The position numbers and the translations under genes are program-made. The notes below the pieces were generated by a model. That model saw nothing but the letters and a program-made list of their open reading frames with translations, did not search any database and was not told where the DNA came from. A DNA stretch of 64,000 bases from Noviherbaspirillum sp. Root189 (GTDB lineage: Bacteria > Pseudomonadota > Gammaproteobacteria > Burkholderiales > Burkholderiaceae_D): the NCBI RefSeq assembly GCF_001428545.1, contig NZ_LMHZ01000012.1, positions 124,546 through 188,545 on the forward strand, in the 5' to 3' direction. Shown here piece after piece: positions 47,233-56,706 of this stretch. Position 1 is the first letter of the stretch, and every line of letters starts with the position of its first letter.

Positions 47233-47256
47233 TGTACAAGGTGTACAAGATGTACG
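47233..47256. repeat. Three TGTAC iterons at 9-base spacing
   Basis: TGTACAAGG, TGTACAAGA and TGTACGATG follow each other at starts 47233, 47242 and 47251. They lie between the convergent hemerythrin and cobQ genes. Function unknown. Confidence 0.5.
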
Positions 47257-47273
47257 ATGTGCAATCCCGCACA

Positions 47274-47296
47274 CCCTGCGTGCCATGCACGCAGGG
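47274..47296. repeat. Perfect hairpin between hemerythrin and cobQ genes
   Basis: CCCTGCGTGC, CAT, GCACGCAGGG: a 10-base stem with a 3-base loop, at the 3' ends of two convergent genes. No T-run follows on either strand, so it is not a classical terminator but could stabilise mRNA ends or assist Rho. Confidence 0.55.
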
Positions 47297-47301
47297 AAAT
47301 T

Positions 47302-48744
47302 TCATCTGTATTTCATCAGTGCCTGATACAACGGCTCAGCCGCATCCGCAATTCGGTCAATACTTGCTTCTCTCAGCGAGGCAAGGTCGACGGGCTTGAC
47401 GTCTTTCAGACCTGCCCATTCGAGCAAAGCACGCATCGCTTCCGGCGCATCAAAGACGCCATGCAGATAGGTCCCAAGAATCAGATCATCCTCCGAACGT
47501 GCGCCTTCCGCACGACCATCAATCTGGAAGGCTGCTCTTTCCGCTGCCGGACCACCGGTTTGACCCATGTGGATTTCGTAGCCGGTCACCACGGCATCGG
47601 CGAATGCGCAGCGCCCCTCCACGCGCGCCAGGCGCTTGGCCTGCGTCATTTCGGTGTCGACATCGAGCAACCCAAGCCCTTGCGTCACGCCAGGCGTTCC
47701 TTCGACGCCATGCGGATCGGACACGGAACGGCCGAGCATCTGATAGCCACCGCAAATGCCGATCACCTTGCCACCGTAACGCACATGCTTGCGTATGGCG
47801 TCATCCCAACCGTTGCGTAACAGCCATTCCAGATCGGCGCGCGTACTCTTGCTGCCAGGAAGAATGATCAGGTCCGCAGGAGGAATCGCCTCGCCAGGAC
47901 CAATGAAACGCAAGTCGATTTCCGGTTGTGCACGCAACGCGTCGAAGTCCGTGTGGTTGCTGATGCGCGGCAGCACCGGCACGACGACACGGAAACTGCC
48001 CTGCTCGTTCTGCTCCGGCTTGACCGCATCTTCCGCGTCGAGAAACAAACCGTGCAGATACGGAAGCACGGCAAGAACGGGTTTGCCGGTTTGCTGCTCC
48101 AGCCAATCGAGGCCGGGTTGCAGCAAGCTGATATCGCCACGGAATCGATTGATCACGAAGCCGACGATGCGCGTCCGCTCACTTTCGGACAGACAGGACA
48201 GCGTACCGACGATGTGCGCGAACACGCCGCCGCGATCGATATCGGCGACCAGAATCACCGGGCAGTCGACCGCTTCCGCGAAGCCCATATTGGCGATGTC
48301 GCGGTCGCGCAGATTGATTTCCGCGGGACTGCCGGCGCCTTCCACCATGACGACCTGGTACTGGGCGCTTAGCCGGCGGTGGGATTCAAGTACCGCACCC
48401 ATCGCCACCGTTTTGTACTGATGGTAATCGCGGGCGTTCATGTCGGCGCGCACCTGGCCGTGAATGATGACCTGGGCCCCGGTATCGCTGGACGGCTTGA
48501 GAAGGACCGGATTCATGTCGGTGTGCGGTTGCAATCCGGCCGCCTGTGCCTGCAAGGCCTGCGCACGTCCGATTTCGCCGCCATCCGTTGTCACTGCGCT
48601 ATTGAGCGCCATGTTCTGCGGCTTAAAAGGAACGACCTGGATACCATCGCGTGCGAGCAGGCGGCACAAAGCGGCAACAACGGTACTCTTGCCGGCGTCG
48701 GAGGTGGTGCCCTGCACCATCAGGGTAGGGAATGGGAAATTCAT
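47302..48744 (-). CDS. cobQ: Cobyric acid synthase
   Basis: Amidates positions b, d, e and g of adenosylcobyrinic acid a,c-diamide with glutamine. The 480 residues have an N-terminal ATPase domain ([45 protein letters not shown]) and a C-terminal class I glutaminase-like domain. In the latter [10 protein letters not shown] carries the catalytic Cys near residue 345 and YLHGVFD the His. It is the last gene of the first cobalamin operon; its ATG overlaps the stop of the BtuF-like gene upstream by 4 bases. The stop is 5 bases from the window's TGTACA/hairpin region. Confidence 0.96.
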   Translation of the reverse strand: MNFPFPTLMVQGTTSDAGKSTVVAALCRLLARDGIQVVPFKPQNMALNSAVTTDGGEIGRAQALQAQAAGLQPHTDMNPVLLKPSSDTGAQVIIHGQVRADMNARDYHQYKTVAMGAVLESHRRLSAQYQVVMVEGAGSPAEINLRDRDIANMGFAEAVDCPVILVADIDRGGVFAHIVGTLSCLSESERTRIVGFVINRFRGDISLLQPGLDWLEQQTGKPVLAVLPYLHGLFLDAEDAVKPEQNEQGSFRVVVPVLPRISNHTDFDALRAQPEIDLRFIGPGEAIPPADLIILPGSKSTRADLEWLLRNGWDDAIRKHVRYGGKVIGICGGYQMLGRSVSDPHGVEGTPGVTQGLGLLDVDTEMTQAKRLARVEGRCAFADAVVTGYEIHMGQTGGPAAERAAFQIDGRAEGARSEDDLILGTYLHGVFDAPEAMRALLEWAGLKDVKPVDLASLREASIDRIADAAEPLYQALMKYR

Positions 48745-49538
48745 GATTGTTGTTGATGCCAGCGGCGAATGATGTCGGCCAGTTGCGGCAAGCCTTCCGT
48801 AATGGCGGACGGTCCGGGCGACAGGATGTCGGCGGATTTGATTTCGAGGACCATGCGGTTGCGTACCGCCGGGATGGCATCCCAGCCTTCACGCTCGCAC
48901 ACGGCTTCGGCCCGAAATTTCTTGCCGCACCAGGAGCCAATGATGATGTCGGGGGCACGCCGGATCACTTCAGCCGGATCGGCGATGATGCGTTCCTTCG
49001 CGCTCGAATGCGCAGCCAGATCGGCGAAAACATCGTTTCCGCCGGCAAGCGCAACCATTTCGGATACCCAGCCAATACCGCTGATGAGTGGATCGTTCCA
49101 TTCTTCAAAATAGACACGGGGACGCGTGAGTTCGGACAGTAACTGGCTGGTGACCGAGGCAATCGTTGTCTGCAGGTCGGCGATGAGTTGTTCTCCAGCT
49201 TCTCCGCGATCCACCAGCACCGCCAGCGCCCGCACCATGCGAAGGATGCCCGCAATATCACGCTGATTGAACAAATGGACCTCGATACCTGCTGCGGCAA
49301 GGTCACGGCAGATATCCGCCTGCATGTTGGAAAAACCGATGACCAGATCCGGCTCCACCGCCAGTATCCGTTCTATACGCGACGAGGAAAATCCGCTGAT
49401 TTTTGGCTTCTCGCTGCGGGCGCGTGCAGGCCGCACCGTAAAGCCAGAAATCCCGACGATCAAGTCTTCCGCACCAAGCGCGTAGAGAGTTTCGACCGCC
49501 TCGGTGCTGAGACATGCAATACGCCGGTAGCAGCTCAT
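48741..49538 (-). CDS. BtuF-like cobalamin-binding protein without signal peptide
   Basis: A 265-residue BtuF/FhuD-fold protein from the ATG at 49538, which overlaps the btuF stop by 4 bases. It begins directly in the fold ([37 protein letters not shown]) with no signal peptide, so it should stay in the cytoplasm. [42 protein letters not shown] and [12 protein letters not shown] are characteristic of the cobalamin-binding protein group encoded in Burkholderiales cob clusters. The role of a cytoplasmic binding protein is unclear; corrinoid handling or loss of the export signal are both possible. Confidence 0.88.
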   Translation of the reverse strand: MSCYRRIACLSTEAVETLYALGAEDLIVGISGFTVRPARARSEKPKISGFSSSRIERILAVEPDLVIGFSNMQADICRDLAAAGIEVHLFNQRDIAGILRMVRALAVLVDRGEAGEQLIADLQTTIASVTSQLLSELTRPRVYFEEWNDPLISGIGWVSEMVALAGGNDVFADLAAHSSAKERIIADPAEVIRRAPDIIIGSWCGKKFRAEAVCEREGWDAIPAVRNRMVLEIKSADILSPGPSAITEGLPQLADIIRRWHQQQS

Positions 49539-50455
49539 GGACGGTCTCCGCGACGGCCCCTTGCCTGTTCGAGGCGCGCACATAGTTCACCGGCACCATC
49601 GATGATGCGCGGCCCGGAACGATTAATCAGGTTGCCGTCAATGGCGAACAGGTTGCCACGCTTGACCGCCAGCATGGATGGATACTGCTTCCAGATTTCG
49701 ATGCCGCTGACAGTCTGGTCGTTTCTGTCGCCGCTGACGATCACTTCCGGATTTTCCTTGACCACGGCTTCTTGCGTGATGCTTGGCGCAGCCATAGGCA
49801 AGGACGCGAAAATGTTTTCCCCGCCGCAAACGCGGATCGCGTCGGTGATGATGTGCCGCTCATTGAGTGTGTACAGCGGCTTGTCCCATACCTGGTAAAA
49901 GACGCGGACCCGGGGCCGGTTGCGATACGCTGAGACAAGGGTTTCGAGTTGCTTGCGCAGTTCGCCCGCGCTTTGCTGTGCCTGCTGTTCGGTGCCCATA
50001 AGCCGACCAAGCCGCAACACTGACTCCGGAATGTCTTCCAGCTTGTGCGGGTCGCTATAAAACAATGGAATACCGAGGCGTCTAAGCTGATCCATCTGAC
50101 GTGACGATGCATTGTGACGCCAGACCACCAGCAGATCGGGCTTCAGCGACAGCAGGTGTTCGATATCCACGGAGCGATTGTCGCCGACGCGCGGAATGTT
50201 TTTTGCGGCAGGCGGGTAATCACTGTAGTTGACCGTCCCCACAATGCGATCCGCGCCACCGGCGGCGAACAACATTTCCGTTACATGCGGCGAAAGTGAG
50301 ATCACGCGCCGCGCCGGCTGCGCGAGCGTCACCAAGTCGCCTGCATCGTCGCGCATGCTGATCGCAGCCTTGGCAGGAACGGCTTGAACACTCAGTAGTG
50401 CAGCCAGTGCGATCCATATTTGTATCCGGACTTGCGCTCGTACTTTTTCGATCAT
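49535..50455 (-). CDS. btuF: Periplasmic cobalamin-binding protein BtuF
   Basis: A 306-residue binding protein that delivers vitamin B12 to BtuCD. It has a signal peptide (IQIWIALAALLSVQAVPAKA), then RVISLSPHVTEMLFAAGGADRIVG, the hallmark N-lobe of BtuF. RVRVFYQVWDKPLYTLNE, VCGGENIFAS and LINRSGPRIIDGAGEL belong to the C-lobe. It begins one base inside the stop of cobC and overlaps the next gene, so it is cotranscribed with the cob genes under the upstream riboswitch. A close paralogue is encoded at 36651-37556. Confidence 0.94.
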   Translation of the reverse strand: MIEKVRAQVRIQIWIALAALLSVQAVPAKAAISMRDDAGDLVTLAQPARRVISLSPHVTEMLFAAGGADRIVGTVNYSDYPPAAKNIPRVGDNRSVDIEHLLSLKPDLLVVWRHNASSRQMDQLRRLGIPLFYSDPHKLEDIPESVLRLGRLMGTEQQAQQSAGELRKQLETLVSAYRNRPRVRVFYQVWDKPLYTLNERHIITDAIRVCGGENIFASLPMAAPSITQEAVVKENPEVIVSGDRNDQTVSGIEIWKQYPSMLAVKRGNLFAIDGNLINRSGPRIIDGAGELCARLEQARGRRGDRP

Positions 50456-51444
50456 CAGATTTCCCTTTTCCAGTCATCCAGGCTTGCAGCCAGTCGCTGC
50501 CATCCTGCTTCGTTGCCGGGCAATCCCAGCCGGATACCACGCGCCTGATGGACAAACAACCGCACCCAGATGCCGCGTTCCGCCATGTGATGTGCGAACG
50601 CTTCTGCATGCTTCTCGGGCCACCACTGGAACAGCGCTGTACCGCTTGATGCAATTGCATACGCCGATAGCAGGCCACGCAAGCGTTCACCGTCGCGGAG
50701 CAGCCTGGCATGCGTTTCTCTTTGCCACGTGAAGTCGGACAATGCGGCGGTGCCGATCTGTTGCGCCGGACCGCTGACCGACCATGGGCCGATCCACTCG
50801 GCAAGCTGGTTCAGTAATTTCTGGTCAGCGGCGACAAAGCCAAGCCGCAGTCCTGCAAGGCCAAAAAATTTTCCGACCGAGCGCAGCACAATCAAGCCCG
50901 GCCGATCGGTCCAGCGTGCAACACTCATCTCCGGCGCGGTATCGCCGAACGCCTCGTCGACCACCAGCCAGCCACCGCGTGCCGCAAGTTGCTCTGCCCA
51001 CCCGAGAAGGGTGTCAGGGGCAATCATGGCGCCGGTCGGATTGTTGGGATTGACCACCACTACGACATCGGCCTCGGCGATGTGCACCGCCAGCCTATCG
51101 TAGTCCACCTCGCGAACCACGTGTCCAGCCTGACGCCAGCGATGCGCATGCTCGGCATAGGAAGGCGCCGAAATGATGACGCTCGCCTGATCGCGCAGTC
51201 TTGGCAAGGCCTGTATCGCAGCCTGCGTTCCTGCCACCGGCATCATTCGCGGGGCGCCGTAATAGGTTTGCGCCGCTTCGACCAATGCGCGGTCGGGCTG
51301 AGGAAGCCGATGCCATGCATTGGGTGCTGTTGCCGGGATGGGATAGAACACCGGATTGATGCCGGTCGACAGGTCGAGCCAGTCGGCTTCGGGCCGACCG
51401 AAGCGCTCGGCCGCATCGCGCAGGTTACCGCCATGTTCAAGCAT
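50455..51444 (-). CDS. cobC: L-threonine-O-3-phosphate decarboxylase
   Basis: A PLP enzyme of the aminotransferase fold that makes (R)-1-amino-2-propanol phosphate, the linker of cobalamin (CobD in Salmonella naming, CobC in Pseudomonas). It is 329 residues from the ATG at 51444 (MLEHGGNLRDAAERFG); a frame to 51597 is rejected because it runs through the preceding gene. WLDLSTGINP at the N-terminus, VVVNPNNPTGAMIAPD, LVVDEAFGD and SVGKFFGLAGLRLGF (with the PLP Lys) are present. It overlaps cbiB by 8 bases. Confidence 0.94.
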   Translation of the reverse strand: MLEHGGNLRDAAERFGRPEADWLDLSTGINPVFYPIPATAPNAWHRLPQPDRALVEAAQTYYGAPRMMPVAGTQAAIQALPRLRDQASVIISAPSYAEHAHRWRQAGHVVREVDYDRLAVHIAEADVVVVVNPNNPTGAMIAPDTLLGWAEQLAARGGWLVVDEAFGDTAPEMSVARWTDRPGLIVLRSVGKFFGLAGLRLGFVAADQKLLNQLAEWIGPWSVSGPAQQIGTAALSDFTWQRETHARLLRDGERLRGLLSAYAIASSGTALFQWWPEKHAEAFAHHMAERGIWVRLFVHQARGIRLGLPGNEAGWQRLAASLDDWKREI

Positions 51445-52393
51445 GAAAGGTCCTTTCCAGCACAAATGCCAACCCGCCCGCTGCAATAAGCCACAGAAGC
51501 GTAGTACGTGCCACCAGTTGCCATGCGCGGGCGATGTCTTCTCCTTGGGCCTCGCGCCCGATGCCCAAGGGCGGCCGGGTTTCGACGATGCCGTCATATT
51601 CAGCGGTGCCGCCCAAAGCCAGTCCGAGTGAACCGGCTCCAGCCGATATCACGGGACCGGCATTCGGACTAGGCCATGCCGCAGCCTGCGTCATCCAGGA
51701 TTCGCGCGCGCGTCGGGTATCGCCAAGTACGCCATACGACAACGCGGTCAGCCGCGCGGGAATCCAGTTGAGTACGTCGTCGGCGCGTGCGGCCATCCAG
51801 CCGAAGGAGAGAAATCGTGGATTGCGGTATCCCCACATGGCGTCGAGCGTATTGGCGAGCCGAAACAGTAATGCACCCGGTCCACCGGCAACCGCAAACC
51901 AGAACAGTGTGCCAAAGACCGCATCGTTGCCGTTTTCCAATGTTGATTCAACCGCGGCCTTGGCGAGATCGCCTTCACTGGCACGCCCGGTATCGCGGCT
52001 GACGATGCGCGATGTCAGCTTGCGCGCCGCGGCAAGGTCGCCGCTTGCCAACGCCTCCGCAATCGGAATGATGTGATCGCGAAGGCTGCGCAGGCCAATG
52101 CAGAAATACAGCAGGATGGCGTGCAGTGCGGCGGCAAACATCCAGTGCATCTGGTGGGCAAGGTGGATGATGGTTATCGACAGCGCTACCAGCGGTACCA
52201 CGGCAAGCATCCAGCCTGCAACGCCACGGAGATACAAGCTGCTTCCCCGGTTCAGCAAAGCTTCGATCTTGCCCGCGAACTTGCCGAAGCCGACCAGCGG
52301 ATGAAAACGGCTCGCTTCACCCAGCAACCAGTCGAGCAGCACGCCCGTTGCCATCATCATGGCAACCCACAGGGGCGAGATACCCATCAGCAT
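51437..52393 (-). CDS. cobD: Adenosylcobinamide-phosphate synthase
   Basis: The membrane enzyme (CbiB in Salmonella, CobD in Pseudomonas) that attaches aminopropanol phosphate to adenosylcobyric acid. The 318 residues show LLDWLLGEASRFHPLVGFGKFAGKIE near the N-terminus, SRDTGRASEGDLAKAAVESTLENGNDAV in the middle, MWGYRNPRFLSFGWMAARADDVLNWIPARL, and about four membrane segments. Both adjacent genes overlap it, and its substrate is made by the next gene, cobC. An ATG at 52387 could also start it. Confidence 0.95.
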   Translation of the reverse strand: MLMGISPLWVAMMMATGVLLDWLLGEASRFHPLVGFGKFAGKIEALLNRGSSLYLRGVAGWMLAVVPLVALSITIIHLAHQMHWMFAAALHAILLYFCIGLRSLRDHIIPIAEALASGDLAAARKLTSRIVSRDTGRASEGDLAKAAVESTLENGNDAVFGTLFWFAVAGGPGALLFRLANTLDAMWGYRNPRFLSFGWMAARADDVLNWIPARLTALSYGVLGDTRRARESWMTQAAAWPSPNAGPVISAGAGSLGLALGGTAEYDGIVETRPPLGIGREAQGEDIARAWQLVARTTLLWLIAAGGLAFVLERTFHA

Positions 52394-52944
52394 GGCTGTC
52401 CTTTGAGCATGATCGGCAAGCCGGCCACGATGAACACAGCGCGATCGCAGAGCGCGGCCACCGCTTGATTCAAGCGCCCTGCTTCATCGACAAACCAGCG
52501 TGAAATCGCACCTTGCGGCACCACGCCCATGCCGACTTCATTGGATACCAGTATCACGTCTCCGTTTGCATTGGCAATCGCGTCAAACAGGGATTCTCGT
52601 TCAATGTTAAATGCCTCAGGCGGAACGATGGGGCCAATGTCGGGATAATCATGTAGTTTGGAAAAGAGCAGATTGGATAGCCACACCGTAAGGCAATCGA
52701 CCAGGATCACCGTGTCCGGCCTGCTCCATTGTGCGATGGCCGTGCCGAGGGCGAGCGGCTCTTCCATCGTCTTCCATGCCGCATCGCGTCGCTGGCGATG
52801 GTGGGCGATACGGCTGGTCATTTCAGCATCGCCGGCTTGGGCGGTGGCGATGTAGATCACCCGCTTTCCACATGCTGTTGCTAGCGCTTCAGCATGTGCG
52901 CTTTTACCCGAGCGGGCGCCGCCGATCACAAGTGTGGCCGTCAT
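52387..52944 (-). CDS. cobP: Adenosylcobinamide kinase / guanylyltransferase
   Basis: A bifunctional enzyme that phosphorylates adenosylcobinamide and then adds GMP (CobU in Salmonella). The 185 residues show LVIGGARSGKSAHAEAL (P-loop), VIYIATAQAGDAEM, RIAHHRQRRDAAWKTMEEP with the guanylylated His, VDCLTVWLSNLL and VSNEVGMGVVPQ. It overlaps cbiA by 4 bases and cbiB by 7, in the order needed for nucleotide-loop assembly. Confidence 0.96.
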   Translation of the reverse strand: MTATLVIGGARSGKSAHAEALATACGKRVIYIATAQAGDAEMTSRIAHHRQRRDAAWKTMEEPLALGTAIAQWSRPDTVILVDCLTVWLSNLLFSKLHDYPDIGPIVPPEAFNIERESLFDAIANANGDVILVSNEVGMGVVPQGAISRWFVDEAGRLNQAVAALCDRAVFIVAGLPIMLKGQPC

Positions 52945-54248
52945 GGTGTTGTCGGTTGAAGAAAGAGACTTGCCACTGCCTGAGGGCAGGAAGGGAAATA
53001 CGCATGAAAATAAGACGCGGTGAGCGAACCGACGCGATAAATCGGTTCACCCTCGATATTCATCGGGTGCTTGATAGTGTGTGCCATCGGCTGCAACGTC
53101 GACTCCATGTGCGAATAGTGGAATGCGTGGCCGCGTAACTCTCCCTGTGCAGTTGTCCAGGCTTGAGGACCGAGCGCAGCAAGCCGCTTTTGCATGCTGA
53201 CTTTTCCGGGCAAGATGCCGGCCATCGACCACGTCGCGCCCTCGATGTCCACAAGCTGATTCGCAAGCGCCATCATGCCGCCGCATTCAGCGACGATGGG
53301 CAGATCGTCGGCATGGGCGTTGCGGATCGATGCCTGCCACTGGCCGGCCTGCGACAAGGTGCGTGCATGCAGTTCGGGATAGCCGCCCGGCAGATACACC
53401 GCGTCGGCATCCGGCGGCACCGCTTCATTCGCCAGTGGCGAGAAAAACAGGCATTCGGCCCCAAGCCTGTGCAGGCAATCGATGTTCGCCGGATAAAGAA
53501 AAGCAAATGCCGCATCGCGTGCGATCGCAATTTTTCGTCCTTTAAGCATTGGCTCGATCGGCACATCGTCGGCAGGGTCATTCAAAACAATTTCCGGCAT
53601 CGCATCCCATGCTGTTTGATCGATCTCCAGCTGGTCGGCAAGGTGATCGAGCAAAGCGTCGAGGTTGTGAATTTCGTCTGCCTGCACCAGGCCAAGATGC
53701 CGCTCCGGCAAGGACTGTTCCTGGCGTGCCAGGGTGCCAAGCAAGGGGATGTCGCGCATGGCGTCGGCAACCATCTGCGCATGCCTTGCGCTGGCGACGC
53801 GATTGGCTAGCACACCGGCCAGTCGAACGGGACCATAGTCGCGCAGACCACGGGCAACGGCTCCCGCTGTTTGCGCCATGGCCGACGCGTCGAGCACAGC
53901 CATGACGGGCACGCCGAAGGTGTTGGCAAGGTCAGCCGATGAGGGGGTGCCGTCGTACAAACCCATCACCCCTTCAATCAGGATGACGTCGGCGTTGCCC
54001 GCGGCCTGCGCCAGCAAATGACGGCTGCGCTTTTCGCCGACCATCCACAGGTCGAGCGAATCCACCGCGCTGCCGGCGGCGCGCTGCAACATCATCGGAT
54101 CAAGGAAATCCGGTCCGGTCTTGAACACCCGTACCCGCTTGCCCTGCCGTTTCAGCTTGCGCGCAAGTGCGGCTGTCACGGTCGTCTTGCCTTGTCCGGA
54201 TGACATGGCCGAGACAAGAAGGAGTCGTGCCGATGCGGCGTGCTTCAT
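52941..54248 (-). CDS. cbiA: Cobyrinic acid a,c-diamide synthase
   Basis: Amidates the a and c side chains of cobyrinic acid using glutamine and ATP (CbiA/CobB). The 435 residues carry an N-terminal ATPase domain (LLVSAMSSGQGKTTVTAALAR, FKTGPDFLDPMML, LIEGVMGLYDG) and a C-terminal class I glutaminase domain with the Cys in VAECGGMMALANQL. The catalytic His region is RGHAFHYSH. It lies between cobO and cobP. Its presence shows that this strain can act on cobyrinic acid made elsewhere in the genome or salvaged. Confidence 0.95.
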   Translation of the reverse strand: MKHAASARLLLVSAMSSGQGKTTVTAALARKLKRQGKRVRVFKTGPDFLDPMMLQRAAGSAVDSLDLWMVGEKRSRHLLAQAAGNADVILIEGVMGLYDGTPSSADLANTFGVPVMAVLDASAMAQTAGAVARGLRDYGPVRLAGVLANRVASARHAQMVADAMRDIPLLGTLARQEQSLPERHLGLVQADEIHNLDALLDHLADQLEIDQTAWDAMPEIVLNDPADDVPIEPMLKGRKIAIARDAAFAFLYPANIDCLHRLGAECLFFSPLANEAVPPDADAVYLPGGYPELHARTLSQAGQWQASIRNAHADDLPIVAECGGMMALANQLVDIEGATWSMAGILPGKVSMQKRLAALGPQAWTTAQGELRGHAFHYSHMESTLQPMAHTIKHPMNIEGEPIYRVGSLTASYFHAYFPSCPQAVASLFLQPTTP

Positions 54249-54274
54249 AGGCTTACCTTCATGGGCTTATCCAT

Positions 54275-54880
54275 TTACCATTCGACGCCGGGCTGGGCGG
54301 CAATGCCCGCGGCGAACGCATGCTTGACCGGTTGCATCTCGGTCACGGTGTCCGCCACTTCAATCAGTTCCGGCGGCGCTGCTCGTCCCGTGACGACAAC
54401 GTGCTGCATGGCCGGTCGGGCCTGCAGATCGGCGATCACCCGTTGCACGTCGAGATACTTATACTTGAGTGCGATGTTGAGTTCATCGAGGACAACGAAG
54501 CCGATTGCCGGGTCGGACAAAAAACTTTTTGCCTGTTCCCAGGCGCGTTCAGCGGCGGCGATATCGCGCTCGCGGTTTTGCGTTTCCCAGGTATAGCCCT
54601 CGCCCATGGCATGAAAACTGACCTCATCGGGGAAGCGCTGCAGGAACAATTCTTCACCGGTCGACTTCGCGCCCTTGATGAACTGGACCACGCCGACCTG
54701 CATGCCATGACCCAATGCACGGATTGCCATGCCGAAAGCGCTGGAACTCTTGCCCTTGCCATTGCCGGTATTGACCAGCAGCACGCCTGCGTCGCGCTTG
54801 GCGGCTTCGATTTTCTGATCGACCACTTCCTTCTTGCGTTGCATGCGCGCGCGGTGGCGTTCGTTGATATCGTCACTCAT
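54275..54880 (-). CDS. cobO: Cob(I)yrinic acid a,c-diamide adenosyltransferase (CobA/CobO/BtuR)
   Basis: Adds the adenosyl ligand to cob(I)alamin or cobyrinate diamide. It is 201 residues from the ATG at 54880 (MSDDINERHRARMQRKK); a longer frame to 54931 is unlikely. It has the P-loop NTGNGKGKSSSAFGMAIR, VQFIKGAKSTGEE, and LDELNIALKYKYLD. It overlaps the end of btuD by 8 bases, linking uptake with adenosylation in one operon. Confidence 0.96.
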   Translation of the reverse strand: MSDDINERHRARMQRKKEVVDQKIEAAKRDAGVLLVNTGNGKGKSSSAFGMAIRALGHGMQVGVVQFIKGAKSTGEELFLQRFPDEVSFHAMGEGYTWETQNRERDIAAAERAWEQAKSFLSDPAIGFVVLDELNIALKYKYLDVQRVIADLQARPAMQHVVVTGRAAPPELIEVADTVTEMQPVKHAFAAGIAAQPGVEW

Positions 54881-55649
54881 GGTACGACTCCTCTGCGGGA
54901 ATAAAAATGGTTCGCTTGCCGTGCCTGACAAGATCGATCGGATAACCGAGGCAGCGACTCAGCAGGTCCGCCGTCATCACATCCTGTACCGGTCCGGCCT
55001 GCCATTCGCCGTCGCCCATCAATAGCAAGGCGTGGCTCGCGACACTGTGCGCGAGGTTGAGGTCATGACTGACCAGGACGACGGATTTCTGCTGCGTGCG
55101 GCACAGCCGTGCCAGCAGTTCCATGACACCGACCTGATGGGCGAGATCAAGTGCGCTTGCCGGTTCATCGAGCAACAGCAGCGGCGCTTCCTGCGCCAAG
55201 GACGCGGCGATGGCAACCCGCTGGCGTTCGCCACCGGACAGCGTGCGCACGTCGCGCTCGGCCAGCTCGGCGACATCGAGCGCGCGCAGGGCGGCATGCG
55301 CGACACGGTAATCGTCTTCCGCATCCCAGTAGCGATCATCCTGGTAGGGATGACGCGCGGCGAGCACGGTTTCAATCGCACGATAACCGAAGGCATCGTT
55401 GCGGCCCTGAGCAAGGTAAGCCCGCTGTCGTGCCAACGCGGTCAATGGCCAGTCCGCGAGAGGACGTCCATCGATATGAATGGCTCCGCCGTCCGCTTGG
55501 CGCAAACCGACCAGGGTACGCAGGAGCGTACTTTTCCCTGCGCCATTGCGCCCGATCACACACCAGCTTTGTCCGGCTTCTACTTGCCAGTCCAATCCGG
55601 TGACCAAGGCGCGGGAGCCGATACGCAGTGAAAGATTGATTGTCTGCAT
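54873..55649 (-). CDS. btuD: Cobalamin ABC transporter ATP-binding protein BtuD
   Basis: The ATPase of the B12 importer. It is 258 residues from the ATG at 55649 (MQTINLSLRIGSRALV). A longer frame to 56060 runs through btuC and is rejected. It shows Walker A GRNGAGKSTLLRTL, the ABC signature LSGGERQRVAIA, Walker B LLLLDEPASALD, and H-loop VVLVSHDLNLAHS. It follows btuC by 5 bases and overlaps cobO. With BtuC and BtuF it moves corrinoids across the inner membrane. Confidence 0.96.
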   Translation of the reverse strand: MQTINLSLRIGSRALVTGLDWQVEAGQSWCVIGRNGAGKSTLLRTLVGLRQADGGAIHIDGRPLADWPLTALARQRAYLAQGRNDAFGYRAIETVLAARHPYQDDRYWDAEDDYRVAHAALRALDVAELAERDVRTLSGGERQRVAIAASLAQEAPLLLLDEPASALDLAHQVGVMELLARLCRTQQKSVVLVSHDLNLAHSVASHALLLMGDGEWQAGPVQDVMTADLLSRCLGYPIDLVRHGKRTIFIPAEESYHE

Positions 55650-55654
55650 CCGCG

Positions 55655-56698
55655 TTATTTCCTGTAAAGCTGATGCAGCTGCACCAGGAACACCGGCACG
55701 CCGATCAGCGCGGTGATCACGCCGACCGGCAATTGCTGTGGCGCGATGATGGTGCGTGCAAGGGTGTCGGCCAGCACCAGAAAGCTGCCGCCGGCCAGTG
55801 TGGCGGCTGGCAGCAGCAAGCGGTGATCGGGGCCCCAGGCGAAGCGACAGGCATGAGGAACGATCAGGCCGACAAACCCGATGCTGCCGGCGCTGCTTAC
55901 CGCGCTCGCCGTCAACAGTGCAGAGCACAGGAAAAGACCCTGCCGCAATCTGGCAACCGAGATGCCAAGCGTTGCCGCGGCTTCGGCATGCAAGGCCATC
56001 ACGTTGATCGCGCGCGCCACCCGCACAGCGAACATCAGCGCTCCGCCCCAGATCAGCCATGGCAGCCAGCGCAAAGGTGTCGCCGACAGATCGCCGATCA
56101 GCCAGAACACCATGCCGCGCAAACGGTTATCCGGCGCTACCGACAGCATGAGCGTGATCAGTGCACTGCAACCAGCGGCGACAATCACTCCGGTCAACAG
56201 CAGCATCGGTGCATTGCCGTCGCCACCGCCACCGCGCAAATCCCGATACGCAAGCAGGAGCAATAGACAGGCTACCGCTATGGCGCCGCCAAATGCGGCG
56301 AGGTCCACGATCCATGCCGCCGCCATGAAAAGAATGGCGGCGAGCGCGCCGACAGCAGCCCCTCCCGACACGCCGAGCACATATGGGTCCGCCAAGGGGT
56401 TGCGCAGCAAGGCCTGCATCATCACGCCGGCCAGCGCAAGCGTCGCTCCTGTCACAAACGCCGACAGTGCACGCCCAAGCCGCAATTCCAGCAACGTCGC
56501 TGCGAGGCTTGCCGGTTGCCCTGACAGGATGTCCGCCAGCGCACCAAACAGTTCGGATGCCGACAAGGAGACGGAGCCGATGGCGCATGCAAACAGTACT
56601 GTGGCGCAACCGATGGCGGCCAGCATCGCAAGGATGCCAACCGCTCGCCGGCGTTCCTGGAATGAAGGTAATGAGACGACTGGGCTATGCACGTGCAT
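55655..56698 (-). CDS. btuC: Cobalamin ABC transporter permease BtuC
   Basis: A FecCD-family permease of 347 residues with about ten membrane helices. RLGRALSAFVTGATLALAGVMMQALLRNPLADPYVLGVSGGAAVGA-like text is the family hallmark, and GFVGLIVPHACRFAWGPDHR is the ATPase-contacting loop. It follows btuB directly and precedes btuD by 5 bases in the operon. Confidence 0.95.
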   Translation of the reverse strand: MHVHSPVVSLPSFQERRRAVGILAMLAAIGCATVLFACAIGSVSLSASELFGALADILSGQPASLAATLLELRLGRALSAFVTGATLALAGVMMQALLRNPLADPYVLGVSGGAAVGALAAILFMAAAWIVDLAAFGGAIAVACLLLLLAYRDLRGGGGDGNAPMLLLTGVIVAAGCSALITLMLSVAPDNRLRGMVFWLIGDLSATPLRWLPWLIWGGALMFAVRVARAINVMALHAEAAATLGISVARLRQGLFLCSALLTASAVSSAGSIGFVGLIVPHACRFAWGPDHRLLLPAATLAGGSFLVLADTLARTIIAPQQLPVGVITALIGVPVFLVQLHQLYRK

Positions 56699-56706
56699 TC
56701 CGAAAA

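Noticed and set aside
47233-47256. TGTACA iterons as a replication origin
   Set aside because: No replication initiator gene, no DnaA boxes and a purely chromosomal neighbourhood.
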